Shown: positions 44,163 through 52,743, counted from the first letter of the stretch. The stretch: DNA of 64,000 bases from CADEED01 sp035701825 (GCA_035701825.1 DASSRK010000115.1:1-64000); one strand, 5' to 3'. Notes: generated by a model not told the origin, from the letters alone. Program-made: numbers and translations.

Positions 44163-45279
44163 GGCCGCTCTCCGCCTGCACCAGCGGCGGCTCGCGCGGC
44201 ACCGGTGGCCGGCGCAGTTCCTGGCGCATGGTCGGGCGGTTCTGCTTGCGCGGCGTGCCGCGCAGCTCGATCCATTCCCCGCGCTCGATGGATTCGTGGA
44301 TGGCCTCGATGATGGCCACGTCGATCAGGCCTTCCTTGCCCGAAGGTTCCGGCTGGCGGTTGCGGCGCACGCAATCCGCGAAGTACACCAGCTCCGGCGC
44401 GAACTGGTCGCTCTTCGCGAATTTCCTTTTCTTCTTCTTCTCGCCGACGGTGAGCTCGTATCCGAGTCCCTCGGCGTATTCATAGGCGGGGTCCACGACG
44501 ATGCTGCCTTTGGTGCCGACGATCTCGTAGCGCGAGCGGTCCGCGGCGCCGAAACTGCAGATGAAGTTCGCGATGCGCTCGCCGGGAAATTTCAGGATGA
44601 CGTGCACGGATTCCGGGATCTCCGCGAAGCGCGGGTCGTCGGACAAGGCCGCCGTGGCCCACACCTGCGTCGGTTCGTCGGCGAACACGTAGCGCGCGGC
44701 GTTCTGGCAATAGATGCCGATGTCCCACTCCGGGCCGCCGCCGAGCTCGGACTGCGTGCGGATGTTCCCGGCCTTCACCTGCATGGAGAACTGCGAGTCG
44801 AAGTAGCGCGCCTTGCCGATGCGCTTCTTCCGCACCAGCTCGGCGACTTCGAGATTGCAGCGCTCGAAGTGCAGGCGATACGCCGTCATCAGCGTGACGC
44901 CATTGCGTTCGCAGGCATCGATCATGCGTTCGCAGTCGCGCACGGTGGTGGCCAGCGGTTTCTCGCACAGCACGTGGAGTCCCGCTTCGGCCGCGCGGAT
45001 CACCCATTCGGCGTGCTCGGTGTTGGGAGTGGCGACATACACGGCATCGATCGCGCCGCTGTCGAACAGCTTGTCGGCCTCGGCGTAGGAGGCCAGGTGC
45101 TCGACGCCATAGCGCTTGCCGAGCTTGCTGAGCTTGGCGCCGGTGCCGGAAACCAGGGCGGTCAGCTGCACGTGGGGGCGAGCGTGGCGGAAGGCGGGCA
45201 GCACCGCGGCCTGCGCGATGTGACCCAGGCCGACCACGCCGAAGCGCAGCGGCGCCGCTGATTTGGAACGGCTTTTCAT
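44155..45279 (-). CDS. Gfo/Idh/MocA family oxidoreductase
   Basis: A 374-residue NAD(P)-dependent oxidoreductase with the Rossmann motif GVVGLGHIAQ (residues 14-23), CEKPLATTVRDCE (the catalytic Lys of the EKP motif), and GGGPEWDIGIYCQNAARYVF with the family's active-site region. It resembles glucose-fructose oxidoreductase-like members; substrate not assigned. The last codons overlap the proposed start of ku by 8 nt, so the two may be translationally coupled although unrelated in function. It is divergent from thrS. Confidence 0.92.
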   Translation of the reverse strand: MKSRSKSAAPLRFGVVGLGHIAQAAVLPAFRHARPHVQLTALVSGTGAKLSKLGKRYGVEHLASYAEADKLFDSGAIDAVYVATPNTEHAEWVIRAAEAGLHVLCEKPLATTVRDCERMIDACERNGVTLMTAYRLHFERCNLEVAELVRKKRIGKARYFDSQFSMQVKAGNIRTQSELGGGPEWDIGIYCQNAARYVFADEPTQVWATAALSDDPRFAEIPESVHVILKFPGERIANFICSFGAADRSRYEIVGTKGSIVVDPAYEYAEGLGYELTVGEKKKKRKFAKSDQFAPELVYFADCVRRNRQPEPSGKEGLIDVAIIEAIHESIERGEWIELRGTPRKQNRPTMRQELRRPPVPREPPLVQAESGHS

Positions 45280-45395
45280 GAGGGACAGTAGAAGCGGGCG
45301 CGGAGGCTGCCGTTATCAGCCAAGCCCCCGCGCCCTTGTCGGAATTGATTCTGCAGGACCGCTTTGGGAAGATGCGCGGCCCTAAGCGATTGATC

Positions 45396-45410
45396 TGTTT
45401 TAAGAAAACA
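45396..45410. promoter_or_regulatory. Small palindrome before thrS
   Basis: TGTTTT-AAG-AAAACA, ending 5 nt upstream of the thrS ATG and covering the place where a ribosome site would lie. No purine-rich Shine-Dalgarno is evident. It could be a translational operator, but it does not resemble the tRNA-like E. coli thrS leader. Confidence 0.3.
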
Positions 45411-45415
45411 CTTTC

Positions 45416-47344
45416 ATGCCAGTCATCACACTGCCGGACGGCAGCCAGAAGAATTTCGACTCGCCCGTGAGCGTGCTCGACGTGGCCGCGAGCATCGGTG
45501 CGGGCCTCGCCAGGGCCGCGCTCGCCGGTCGAGTGAACGGCAAGCTGGTCGACACGTCGTTCGTCATCCAGGACGACGCGCAGCTTTCCATCGTCACGGA
45601 GAAGGATCCGGCGGCGCTCGAAATCATTCGCCACTCGACCGCGCACCTGCTGGCGCAGGCGGTGCAGTCTATCTACCCGAAGGCGCAGGTGACCATCGGC
45701 CCGGTCATCGAGGACGGCTTCTACTACGACTTTGCGTTCGAGCGTCCCTTCACGCCCGAAGACCTCGAGAAGTTCGAGGCGAAGATGAAGGAGATCGCGG
45801 CGCAGGACCTGAAGGTCACGCGCCGCGTGATGCCGCGCGACGAGGCGGTGAAGACCTTCCGCGACATGGGCGAGGTCTACAAGGCCGAGATCATCGCGGG
45901 AATTCCCTCCAACGAGGACATCTCGTTGTACGGGCAGGGCGAGTGGTTCGACCTGTGCCGCGGCCCGCACGTGCCCAGCACCGGCAAGCTGAGGAGCTTC
46001 AAGCTGATGAAGGTGGCCGGCGCGTACTGGCGCGGCGATTCGCGCAACGAGATGCTCCAGCGCATCTACGGCACGGCATGGCTGAACGACAAGGACCTGG
46101 CGGCCTACCTGCATCGCCTCGAGGAAGCCGAGAAGCGCGATCACCGCCGCATCGGCAAGGACCTCGACCTGTTCCACTTCCAGGAGGAAGCGCCGGGGGC
46201 GGTGTTCTGGCATCCGAAGGGCTGGCGCATCTTCCAGCAGCTGATCGGCTACATGCGCAAGCGCCAGGACGAGGCGGGCTATGGCGAGGTCAATGCGCCG
46301 GAGATCATGGAATCGACGCTGTGGCAGAAGTCCGGCCACCTGGAGAAATTCGGCGAGAACATGTTCCTGACGAAGACGCCCGACGAGCGCGTGTTCGCCA
46401 TCAAGCCGATGAACTGCCCCGGCCACATCCAGATCTTCAACCAGGGCATCCGGTCCTATAAGGACCTGCCGATCCGCTTCGCGGAGTTCGGCAAGGTGCA
46501 TCGCTACGAACCGTCCGGCGCGCTGCACGGCCTGATGCGGGTGCGCGCCTTCAACCAGGACGACGCCCATATCTTCATCACCGAGGACCAGATCACCGAG
46601 GAGTCGGTGCGCGTCATCGAACTACTGCTGTCGATCTACAAGGACTTCGGCTTCGACGACGTGGCGGTGAAGTTCGCGGACCGGCCGCCGAAGCGCGTCG
46701 GCTCGGACGACATCTGGGACAAGTCGGAAAAGGCCCTGAAGGCGGCGGCGGCCGCCGCCGGCATCGAATGCGACTACAACCCCGGCGAGGGCGCCTTCTA
46801 CGGCCCGAAGCTCGAATTCCACCTGCGGGATGCCATCGGCCGGACCTGGCAGTGCGGCACCCTGCAGGTCGACCTGAACCTGCCCGGGCGGCTGGGGGCC
46901 ACCTATATCGACGAGCACAGCCAGCGCCAGACCCCGGTCATGCTGCACCGGGCGATATTCGGCTCGCTGGAGCGCTTTTTCGGCATTTTGCTGGAGCACC
47001 ACGCGGGAAAACTCCCCGCCTGGCTGGCCCCGACCCAGGCCGTCGTGATGAACATCACGGACCGCCAGGACGCCTACGTTCAACGAGTTGCGGAAACCCT
47101 GAGAAATCAGGGGGTTCGCACGGAAGTCGACTTGCGGAACGAAAAGGTGGGCTTTAAGATTCGCGCCCACACGCTGCAGCGCGTGCCCTATTTATTGGTG
47201 GCAGGCGACAAGGAAGTAGCGGCGAATCTGTTGTCAGTGCGGACCTTGGGTGGCAAGGATCTCGGCACGATGTCCCCGGAAGACTTTGTCAGTCGGCTCC
47301 GCGTGGAAGTCGAGAGCCACGGCCGCACGTTGTTAGAGGGTTGA
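45416..47344 (+). CDS. thrS: Threonyl-tRNA synthetase
   Basis: A 642-residue class II synthetase charging tRNA-Thr. TGS domain at 1-61 (MPVITLPDGSQKNFDSP), editing domain with HSTAHLLAQAV (near 75) and YDFAFERPFTPEDL, catalytic motif 1 in KKRQ-type helix (MRKRQDEAGYGEVNAPEIM), zinc cysteine in IKPMNCPGHIQIF, motif 2 RYEPSGALHGLMRVRAFNQDDAH and motif 3 HRAIFGSLERF. The C-terminal anticodon domain ends in LEG. Length matches the family. First gene of the translation operon; infC starts 9 nt downstream. Confidence 0.98.
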   Translation: MPVITLPDGSQKNFDSPVSVLDVAASIGAGLARAALAGRVNGKLVDTSFVIQDDAQLSIVTEKDPAALEIIRHSTAHLLAQAVQSIYPKAQVTIGPVIEDGFYYDFAFERPFTPEDLEKFEAKMKEIAAQDLKVTRRVMPRDEAVKTFRDMGEVYKAEIIAGIPSNEDISLYGQGEWFDLCRGPHVPSTGKLRSFKLMKVAGAYWRGDSRNEMLQRIYGTAWLNDKDLAAYLHRLEEAEKRDHRRIGKDLDLFHFQEEAPGAVFWHPKGWRIFQQLIGYMRKRQDEAGYGEVNAPEIMESTLWQKSGHLEKFGENMFLTKTPDERVFAIKPMNCPGHIQIFNQGIRSYKDLPIRFAEFGKVHRYEPSGALHGLMRVRAFNQDDAHIFITEDQITEESVRVIELLLSIYKDFGFDDVAVKFADRPPKRVGSDDIWDKSEKALKAAAAAAGIECDYNPGEGAFYGPKLEFHLRDAIGRTWQCGTLQVDLNLPGRLGATYIDEHSQRQTPVMLHRAIFGSLERFFGILLEHHAGKLPAWLAPTQAVVMNITDRQDAYVQRVAETLRNQGVRTEVDLRNEKVGFKIRAHTLQRVPYLLVAGDKEVAANLLSVRTLGGKDLGTMSPEDFVSRLRVEVESHGRTLLEG

Positions 47345-47353
47345 TATATAGCT

Positions 47354-47869
47354 ATTGCAAGCAAGCGCGTACGGCGCAACGAAGAGATCACGTCGCCCAA
47401 GGTGAGAGTCATCGGGGCCGACGGCGGACAGGTCGGAGTGCTGACTCGATTCGAAGCGCTCGATCTCGCCCGCGCCGCGGAGCTCGATCTCGTCGAGGTG
47501 TCGCCCCAGGCCGATCCGCCTGTGGTTCGCGTGATGGACTTCGGCAAGTTCCTGTTCGAACAGAACAAGAAATCGCATGCCGCGAAGCGCAAGCAAAAGC
47601 AGATCCAGATCAAAGAGATCAAGTTTCGTCCCGGTACGGACGAGAATGATTACCAGATCAAGCTGCGTAACATCATTCGATTCCTGACCGAGGGTGACAA
47701 GGCCAAGGTGACGTTGCGTTTCCGCGGCCGCGAGATGGCGCATACGGAATTGGGCCGGAAGTTGCTCGACAGGCTGGTGAACGATCTGCGCGAACACGCG
47801 CAGATCGAGCAGAACCCGCTGATGGAAGGGCGACAGATGGTCATGATGTTCGCGCCAAAAAAGAAGTAA
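47354..47869 (+). CDS. infC: Translation initiation factor IF-3, AUU start
   Basis: A 171-residue protein. Translation should begin at ATT 47354: the frame from there reads IASKRVRRNEEITSPKVRVIG, matching the conserved IF-3 N-terminus, while the first ATG/GTG-type start (GTG 47402) would remove this part. The AUU start is a known hallmark of infC and lets IF-3 repress its own synthesis. The N-domain (about 1-80) includes VRVMDFGKFLFEQNKK. The C-domain includes EIKFRPGTDENDYQIKLRN and RFRGREMAH. It keeps 30S subunits apart and checks initiator pairing. Confidence 0.97.
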   Translation: MASKRVRRNEEITSPKVRVIGADGGQVGVLTRFEALDLARAAELDLVEVSPQADPPVVRVMDFGKFLFEQNKKSHAAKRKQKQIQIKEIKFRPGTDENDYQIKLRNIIRFLTEGDKAKVTLRFRGREMAHTELGRKLLDRLVNDLREHAQIEQNPLMEGRQMVMMFAPKKK

Positions 47870-47880
47870 CCCGCGCAAAG

Positions 47881-47942
47881 CCATTTTCGAATGGTCGAGG
47901 GCGGGTCCGCCCGTAGCGGGCGTGCGCGCGCAACGCGCACGC
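47881..47942 (+). promoter_or_regulatory. Structured leader between infC and rpmI
   Basis: Three consecutive hairpins: CCATT-TTCG-AATGG (47881-47894, a UUCG tetraloop), GGGCGG-GT-CCGCCC (47899-47912) and GCGTGCGCG-CGCAA-CGCGCACGC (47920-47942). This position matches where ribosomal protein L20 controls rpmI-rplT translation in other bacteria; whether this RNA binds L20 is inference. Confidence 0.5.
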
Positions 47943-47976
47943 CTTGCGATCGGTAGCTACAAGCAGGAGTTGATGT

Positions 47977-48180
47977 ATGCCCAAGTTGAAGACCAGCCGG
48001 GCAGCGGCCAAGCGTTTTCGCAAAACGGCGAAGGGATGGAAGTCCTATTCGGCCGGCCGCCGCCACAATCTCGGCCACAAGCCTCGCAAGACCAAGCGCC
48101 AGCTGCGCTCCGGTGGTTCGTCGCTCGTCCACAAGAGCGATTCGCACCGCGTCGACCAGCTGATGCCCAACACGAAATAA
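47977..48180 (+). CDS. rpmI: 50S ribosomal protein L35
   Basis: A 67-residue basic protein with the full family pattern: MPKLKTSRAAAKRFRKTAKG, HNLGHKPRKTKRQLR and a C-terminal VDQLMPNTK. AGGAGTTG lies upstream of ATG 47977. rplT starts 14 nt after its stop. Confidence 0.97.
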   Translation: MPKLKTSRAAAKRFRKTAKGWKSYSAGRRHNLGHKPRKTKRQLRSGGSSLVHKSDSHRVDQLMPNTK

Positions 48181-48194
48181 GCGAGGACTAACCC

Positions 48195-48563
48195 ATGGCA
48201 CGTGTAAAACGTGGCGTCCAGGCCGGACGCCGTCACAAGAAGATCCTCGGCAAGGCGAAGGGCTACTACAACGCCCGCCGCAAGGTATTCCGCGCAGCGA
48301 AGCAGGCGGTCATCAAGGCCGGCCAGTACGCCTACCGCGGCCGCCGCCTGAAGAAGCGCGACTTCCGCGCCCTGTGGATCCAGCGCATCAATGCCGCCGC
48401 GCGCGAGTTCGACCTGAGCTACAGCCGGTTGATCAATGGCATCAAGAAGGCCGGCATCGACATCGATCGCAAGATGCTCGCCGACCTCGCCATGAACCAG
48501 CCGGAAGCGTTCGCGGCGATCGCAAAGCAGGCCAAGGCCGCCCTCGAAAAAGCTGCCGCTTAA
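48195..48563 (+). CDS. rplT: 50S ribosomal protein L20
   Basis: A 122-residue protein: MARVKRGVQAGRRHKKILGK, YYNARRKVFRAAKQAVIK, RKRDFR-type RLKKRDFRALWIQRINAA and YSRLINGIKKAGIDIDRKML. It binds 23S rRNA early in 50S assembly and is the usual autoregulator of rpmI-rplT. pheS begins 12 nt downstream. Confidence 0.98.
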   Translation: MARVKRGVQAGRRHKKILGKAKGYYNARRKVFRAAKQAVIKAGQYAYRGRRLKKRDFRALWIQRINAAAREFDLSYSRLINGIKKAGIDIDRKMLADLAMNQPEAFAAIAKQAKAALEKAAA

Positions 48564-48575
48564 CAGGCGGGCTTT

Positions 48576-49613
48576 GTGAGCGGGGAGGCTCCCAAGGATC
48601 TCGACGCGCGCCGGGAGGAAACTCTCGGCGCGATTTCGAGTGCTGCCGATCCGGCGGCCCTCGAGGAGACGCGCGTCCGTGCGCTCGGCAAGAGCGGCTG
48701 GCTCACCGAGAAACTCAAGAGCCTCGGCAAGCTGGCGGATGCCGAGCGCAAGGAGTGGGGCGCGCGTTTCAACCGCGTGCGCGTCGAACTCCAGGAAGCC
48801 TTCGATCGAAAGAAGCTTGAGCTCGAGCAGGCGGTGGTGGCCGCCAGGCTCGCGCGCGAGACCATCGACGTCACGCTGCCGGGCCGCGGTGAAGAGCGCG
48901 GCGGTCTGCATCCGGTCACCAAGGTGCGGTTGCGCATCGAGCAGCTGTTCCGCCAGGCCGGCTTCACCATCGAAACCGGTCCGGAAATCGAGGACGATTT
49001 CCACAACTTCGAGGCGTTGAACATCCCCGCCGATCACCCGGCGCGCGCGATGCACGACACCTTCTATTTCCCGGACGGCAGGCTGCTGCGCACGCATACC
49101 TCGCCGGTGCAGATCCGCGCCATGCTCGCCGGCACGCCGCCGTTCGCGGTGATCGCGCCGGGCCGCGTGTACCGCAACGACCACGACGTCACGCACTCGC
49201 CGATGTTCCACCAGGTCGAAGGCCTGGTGGTCGACGAGGGCGTCACCTTCGCCAACATGAAAGCCATGCTGCACGGTTTCCTCGAAGCGTTCTTCGAGCG
49301 CGACCTCAAGATGCGGCTGCGGCCTTCGTACTTCCCGTTCACCGAGCCCTCGGCCGAAGTCGACATGAGCTGCGTGCTGTGCGGCGGCGCCGGCTGTCGC
49401 GTCTGCAAGCACACCGGTTGGCTGGAGATCTCCGGCTGCGGCATGGTGCATCCGCGCGTGCTCGAGGCGGGCGGCGTGGATCCCGAGAAGTACACGGGCT
49501 ACGCCTTCGGCATGGGCATCGACCGCCTGGCGATGCTGCGCTACGGGGTCAATGACCTGCGGTTGTTCTTCGAAAACGACCTGCGCTTCCTCGCGCAGTT
49601 CAGGGCGGGCTGA
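48576..49613 (+). CDS. pheS: Phenylalanyl-tRNA synthetase alpha subunit
   Basis: A 345-residue subunit from GTG 48576. The N-terminal coiled coil spans about 1-95, then motif 1 (HPVTKVRLRIEQLFRQAGF), motif 2 (HTSPVQIRAMLAGTPPFAVIAPGRVYRND), FFPFTEPSAEVD-type RPSYFPFTEPSAEVDMSC, and motif 3 GFAFGMGIDRLAM-type YAFGMGIDRLAMLRYG. An additional zinc-like pair, CVLCGGAGCRVC, is present as in many proteobacteria. With PheT it forms the alpha2beta2 enzyme that charges tRNA-Phe. The stop overlaps the pheT start. Confidence 0.98.
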   Translation: MSGEAPKDLDARREETLGAISSAADPAALEETRVRALGKSGWLTEKLKSLGKLADAERKEWGARFNRVRVELQEAFDRKKLELEQAVVAARLARETIDVTLPGRGEERGGLHPVTKVRLRIEQLFRQAGFTIETGPEIEDDFHNFEALNIPADHPARAMHDTFYFPDGRLLRTHTSPVQIRAMLAGTPPFAVIAPGRVYRNDHDVTHSPMFHQVEGLVVDEGVTFANMKAMLHGFLEAFFERDLKMRLRPSYFPFTEPSAEVDMSCVLCGGAGCRVCKHTGWLEISGCGMVHPRVLEAGGVDPEKYTGYAFGMGIDRLAMLRYGVNDLRLFFENDLRFLAQFRAG

Positions 49614-51979
49614 TGCGCGTTTCACTGGCGTGGCTGCGCGATCTCGTCGACGTGCCGTGGAAGGGACGCGAGCTCGGCTCGCGCCTCACGATGGCGGGCT
49701 TCGAGCTCGAGGCCCTGGAAACGGCCGCGCCGGCCTTCGGTGGCGTGGTGGTCGCCGAGATCGTCGAAGCGGCGCGTCATCCGCAGGCCGACAAGCTGCA
49801 GGTCTGCAAGGTGCGCGCTGGCGGTGGCGAGTTGCTGCAGGTGGTCTGCGGCGCGGCCAATGCGCGCACCGGGCTCAAGACGGCGCTCGCGACCGTCGGC
49901 GCGAAGCTGCCCGGCGACAAGGCCATCACGGCCGCCAGGCTGCGCGGCGTCGACTCGGCCGGCATGCTCTGCTCCCTCAAGGAGCTCGGGCTCGCGGAGT
50001 CCTCCGAAGGCATCGTCGAATTGCCCGCCGACGCGCCCGTCGGCCAGGACCTGCGCGCGTACATGCAGCTCGACGATGAAATCCTCGAGCTCAACGTCAC
50101 GCCGAACCGGGGCGACGCCATGTCGGTGCTCGGCATCGCGCGTGAAGTCGCCGCGCTGACGCGCGGCGGCGTGAAGATTCCGGCCGTCGCGACGCCGGCG
50201 TCCCTCAAGGACACTTTCCCGGCGAAGCTCGCGGCCGTGCCAGGCTGTCCGAAGTTCACCAGCCGGGTGATCCGCGGCATCGACAATCGGAGCGCGTCGC
50301 CCCTGTGGCTGCGCGAGCGGCTGCGCCGCGCGGGCCTGCGCCCGATCAGCCCCGTGGTCGACGTCACCCAGTACGTGATGCTCGAGCTTGGCCAGCCCAT
50401 GCATGCCTACGACCTGCGCAAATTGCAGGGCGGGCTCGAAGCGCGCTTCGCCAGGGCAAACGAAAAGATCACGCTGCTCGACGGCAAGGAAATCGAGCTC
50501 ACCGACGATGTGGTCGTCATCGCCGACGACGCCGGACCAGCCGGGATGGGCGGCGTCATGGGCGGCGAGCGCACGGCCTGCACGGCCGACACCACCGACG
50601 TGCTGTTCGAGGCCGCGTTCTTCCCGCCGGCCGCCATCGCGGGTCGCGGCCGACGCTACGGACTCGTCACCGATGCCGGGCAGCGCTTCGAACGCGGTGT
50701 CGATCCCGCTCACCAGGAGCGTGCCATCGAGCGGGCCACGGCGCTGCTGCTGCAGATTGCCGGTGGTCGAGCCGGGCCAACCCACGTTGTCCAGGACAGT
50801 GCGGCGTTGCCGCGCCGGGTCGAAGTGGCGCTGCGTCGCGATCGCATCCGCAAGCTCCTCGGCACCCAGATCGCCGACAACGACGTGAAGGCGACGCTCG
50901 AGTCCCTGGGAATGCGCGTGCTCGCCCAGGCCGATGGCTGGCTGGTCACCCCGCCTTCGCATCGCTTCGACATCAACATCGAGGCGGACCTCGTCGAGGA
51001 ACTGGCGCGCATCGTCGGCTTCGAGGCCATCACCGAGGCCGATGCGGTGACGCACCAGCGGGTGCGTGCCATGCCCGAGGCGGCGGCGGTCGAGTCGCAG
51101 GCGCTGGAAATCCTGGCCACCCGCGGCTACCAGGAAGCGATCACCTACGCCTTCGTCGATCCGGCGCTGCAGGAGAAGCTCTTTCCGGGCGTGGAAACGC
51201 CGCGCCTCGCCAACGCGATCTCGACGGAAATGTCCGTGATGCGCGCGTCGCTGTGGCCGGGACTGCTGCGGGCCGCGCAGGAAAACCAGCGCCGCCAACA
51301 GGAACGCATCCGCCTGTTCGAACACGGCGCGCGTTTCGCGGCCGGTGGAGTCGAGACGGACGTGCTCGCCGGCATCGCGATCGGTTCGCGCCAGCCCGAG
51401 CAGTGGGGCGTGAAGACGACGCCGGTCGATTTCTACGACGTGAAGCAGGACCTGCAGGCTTTGTTCGCGCGCACCGGCGCGTCAGAAGAGTTCGGGTACG
51501 TGACAGAGAGGCTGTCGTGCCTCCATCCGGGCCGCAGCGCGCGTATTACGCGCGACGGCCGGGAAATCGGCTGGATAGGCGAGCTTCACCCCCAATTGGT
51601 GCAGGAATTCGATTTCACATATGCGCCCATCCTGTTCGAAGTCGAATATTCGGCGGCGCTGGCGGCAAAAATGCCCCGGTTCGAGGAGATTTCCCGTTTC
51701 CCGCGAGTGCGCCGCGACCTTGCGGTCGTGGTCGACGAGAAAGTCTCTTTGAGACAGCTACATGAACGTGTAACCTTCGCCGCGTCGAGCCTTCTTCGCG
51801 ATATCCGGGTGTTCGACGTATTCAGGGGGCCCGGCATAGAAAGTGGAAGAAAAAGTGTCGCTTTAGGCTTGATATTTCAGGACAATTCTCGCACCCTCGC
51901 GGACGAGGACGCGGACCGTTTGTTAGCTGCGATTCGTGCCGATCTGAGTGCAACGCTGGGCGCAGGATTTCGAGAATAA
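49613..51979 (+). CDS. pheT: Phenylalanyl-tRNA synthetase beta subunit
   Basis: A 788-residue subunit with ATG 49613 overlapping the pheS TGA. Order: EMAP-like tRNA-binding domain (about 40-150, HPQADKLQVCKVRAGGGELL), B3/B4 editing domain (about 210-385), B5 (about 400-475, RRDRIRKLLGTQIADNDVK), core lacking catalytic residues (about 485-680), and the FDX-ACB anticodon domain (about 695-788, SRFPRVRRDLAVVVDE). Length and content are typical. The ihfA gene follows 4 nt after the stop. Confidence 0.98.
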   Translation: MRVSLAWLRDLVDVPWKGRELGSRLTMAGFELEALETAAPAFGGVVVAEIVEAARHPQADKLQVCKVRAGGGELLQVVCGAANARTGLKTALATVGAKLPGDKAITAARLRGVDSAGMLCSLKELGLAESSEGIVELPADAPVGQDLRAYMQLDDEILELNVTPNRGDAMSVLGIAREVAALTRGGVKIPAVATPASLKDTFPAKLAAVPGCPKFTSRVIRGIDNRSASPLWLRERLRRAGLRPISPVVDVTQYVMLELGQPMHAYDLRKLQGGLEARFARANEKITLLDGKEIELTDDVVVIADDAGPAGMGGVMGGERTACTADTTDVLFEAAFFPPAAIAGRGRRYGLVTDAGQRFERGVDPAHQERAIERATALLLQIAGGRAGPTHVVQDSAALPRRVEVALRRDRIRKLLGTQIADNDVKATLESLGMRVLAQADGWLVTPPSHRFDINIEADLVEELARIVGFEAITEADAVTHQRVRAMPEAAAVESQALEILATRGYQEAITYAFVDPALQEKLFPGVETPRLANAISTEMSVMRASLWPGLLRAAQENQRRQQERIRLFEHGARFAAGGVETDVLAGIAIGSRQPEQWGVKTTPVDFYDVKQDLQALFARTGASEEFGYVTERLSCLHPGRSARITRDGREIGWIGELHPQLVQEFDFTYAPILFEVEYSAALAAKMPRFEEISRFPRVRRDLAVVVDEKVSLRQLHERVTFAASSLLRDIRVFDVFRGPGIESGRKSVALGLIFQDNSRTLADEDADRLLAAIRADLSATLGAGFRE

Positions 51980-51983
51980 AAGC

Positions 51984-52286
51984 ATGGCTCTGACGAAAGC
52001 GGAGATGGCTGAGGCGCTGTTCAATCAGCTGGGTCTCAACAAACGCGAAGCGCGCGAGCTGGTCGACCTGTTCTTCGAGGAAGTGCGCCATGCGCTTTCC
52101 AACGGCGAGCAGGTCAAGCTCTCGGGTTTTGGCAACTTCGATTTGCGCGACAAGAACCAGCGGCCAGGACGAAATCCAAAGACGGGAGAGGAGATCCCCA
52201 TCAGCGCGCGGCGCGTGGTGACGTTTCGTCCAGGTCAGAAATTGAAGGCGCGAGTCGAGGCCTATGCTGGAACCAAAGAACAATGA
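51984..52286 (+). CDS. ihfA: Integration host factor alpha subunit
   Basis: A 100-residue DNA-bending protein starting at ATG 51984 (MALTKAEMAEALFNQLGLNK), directly after pheT. The DNA-inserting arm has RPGRNPKTGEEIPISARRVVTF with the intercalating Pro. With IHF-beta it bends DNA for recombination and transcription. The 3' end overlaps the merR-type gene by 23 nt in another frame. Confidence 0.97.
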   Translation: MALTKAEMAEALFNQLGLNKREARELVDLFFEEVRHALSNGEQVKLSGFGNFDLRDKNQRPGRNPKTGEEIPISARRVVTFRPGQKLKARVEAYAGTKEQ

Positions 52287-52620
52287 CGAACTGCCGGCGA
52301 TCCCCGGCAAGCGCTATTTCACGATCGGCGAAGTCAGCGACCTCTGCGGCGTGAAGCCGCACGTGCTGCGCTACTGGGAGCAGGAATTCCCGCAGCTCAA
52401 GCCCGTGAAGCGCCGCGGCAACCGGCGCTACTACCAGCGCCAGGACGTGATCATCATCCGCCAGATCCGCTCGCTGCTGTACGAGCAGGGCTTCACCATC
52501 GGCGGTGCGCGCAACAAGCTCGCGGGTGAAGAGGCGCGCGTCGACGTGAGCCAGAGCCAGCAGATCGTCAAGCAGATGCGCATGGAGCTCGAGGAACTGC
52601 TGCGCCTGCTACGCCGGTAA
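52264..52620 (+). CDS. MerR family transcriptional regulator
   Basis: A 118-residue regulator with the MerR winged HTH: KRYFTIGEVSDLCGVKPHVLRYWEQEF, then RRYYQRQDVIIIRQIRSLLYEQGFTIGGA. A short C-terminal coiled coil (IVKQMRMELEELLRLL) would dimerise it. There is no effector-binding domain, as usual for this pheT-ihfA-linked branch. It overlaps ihfA by 23 nt and is the last gene of the translation operon. Confidence 0.95.
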   Translation: MLEPKNNDELPAIPGKRYFTIGEVSDLCGVKPHVLRYWEQEFPQLKPVKRRGNRRYYQRQDVIIIRQIRSLLYEQGFTIGGARNKLAGEEARVDVSQSQQIVKQMRMELEELLRLLRR

Positions 52621-52629
52621 GACGGTGCC

Positions 52630-52741
52630 GGCCGGCAAACCGGCACAGCAGGGATGCTTGCGCTCGCGCGCAAGAGAAAACGCCGCCTCGAGGGCGGCGT
52701 TTCTGTTTCTGCGGGTGGACAGGCTTGCCGGTTTGCCGGCC
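52630..52741. repeat. 16-bp perfect inverted repeat around a terminator
   Basis: GGCCGGCAAACCGGCA (52630-52645) and TGCCGGTTTGCCGGCC (52726-52741) are exact reverse complements 80 nt apart. Each copy also contains its own small GCCGG-CAAA-CCGGC hairpin. They enclose the terminator at 52678. Confidence 0.8.
52678..52710. terminator. Rho-independent terminator after the translation operon
   Basis: AAACGCCGCC and GGCGGCGTTT form a 10-bp stem with a TCGAG loop, followed by CTGTTTCT on the + strand and preceded by an A-rich stretch that serves as a T-tract on the minus strand. It should stop both merR (+) and DUF2950 (-) transcripts. Confidence 0.85.
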
Positions 52742-52743
52742 GT

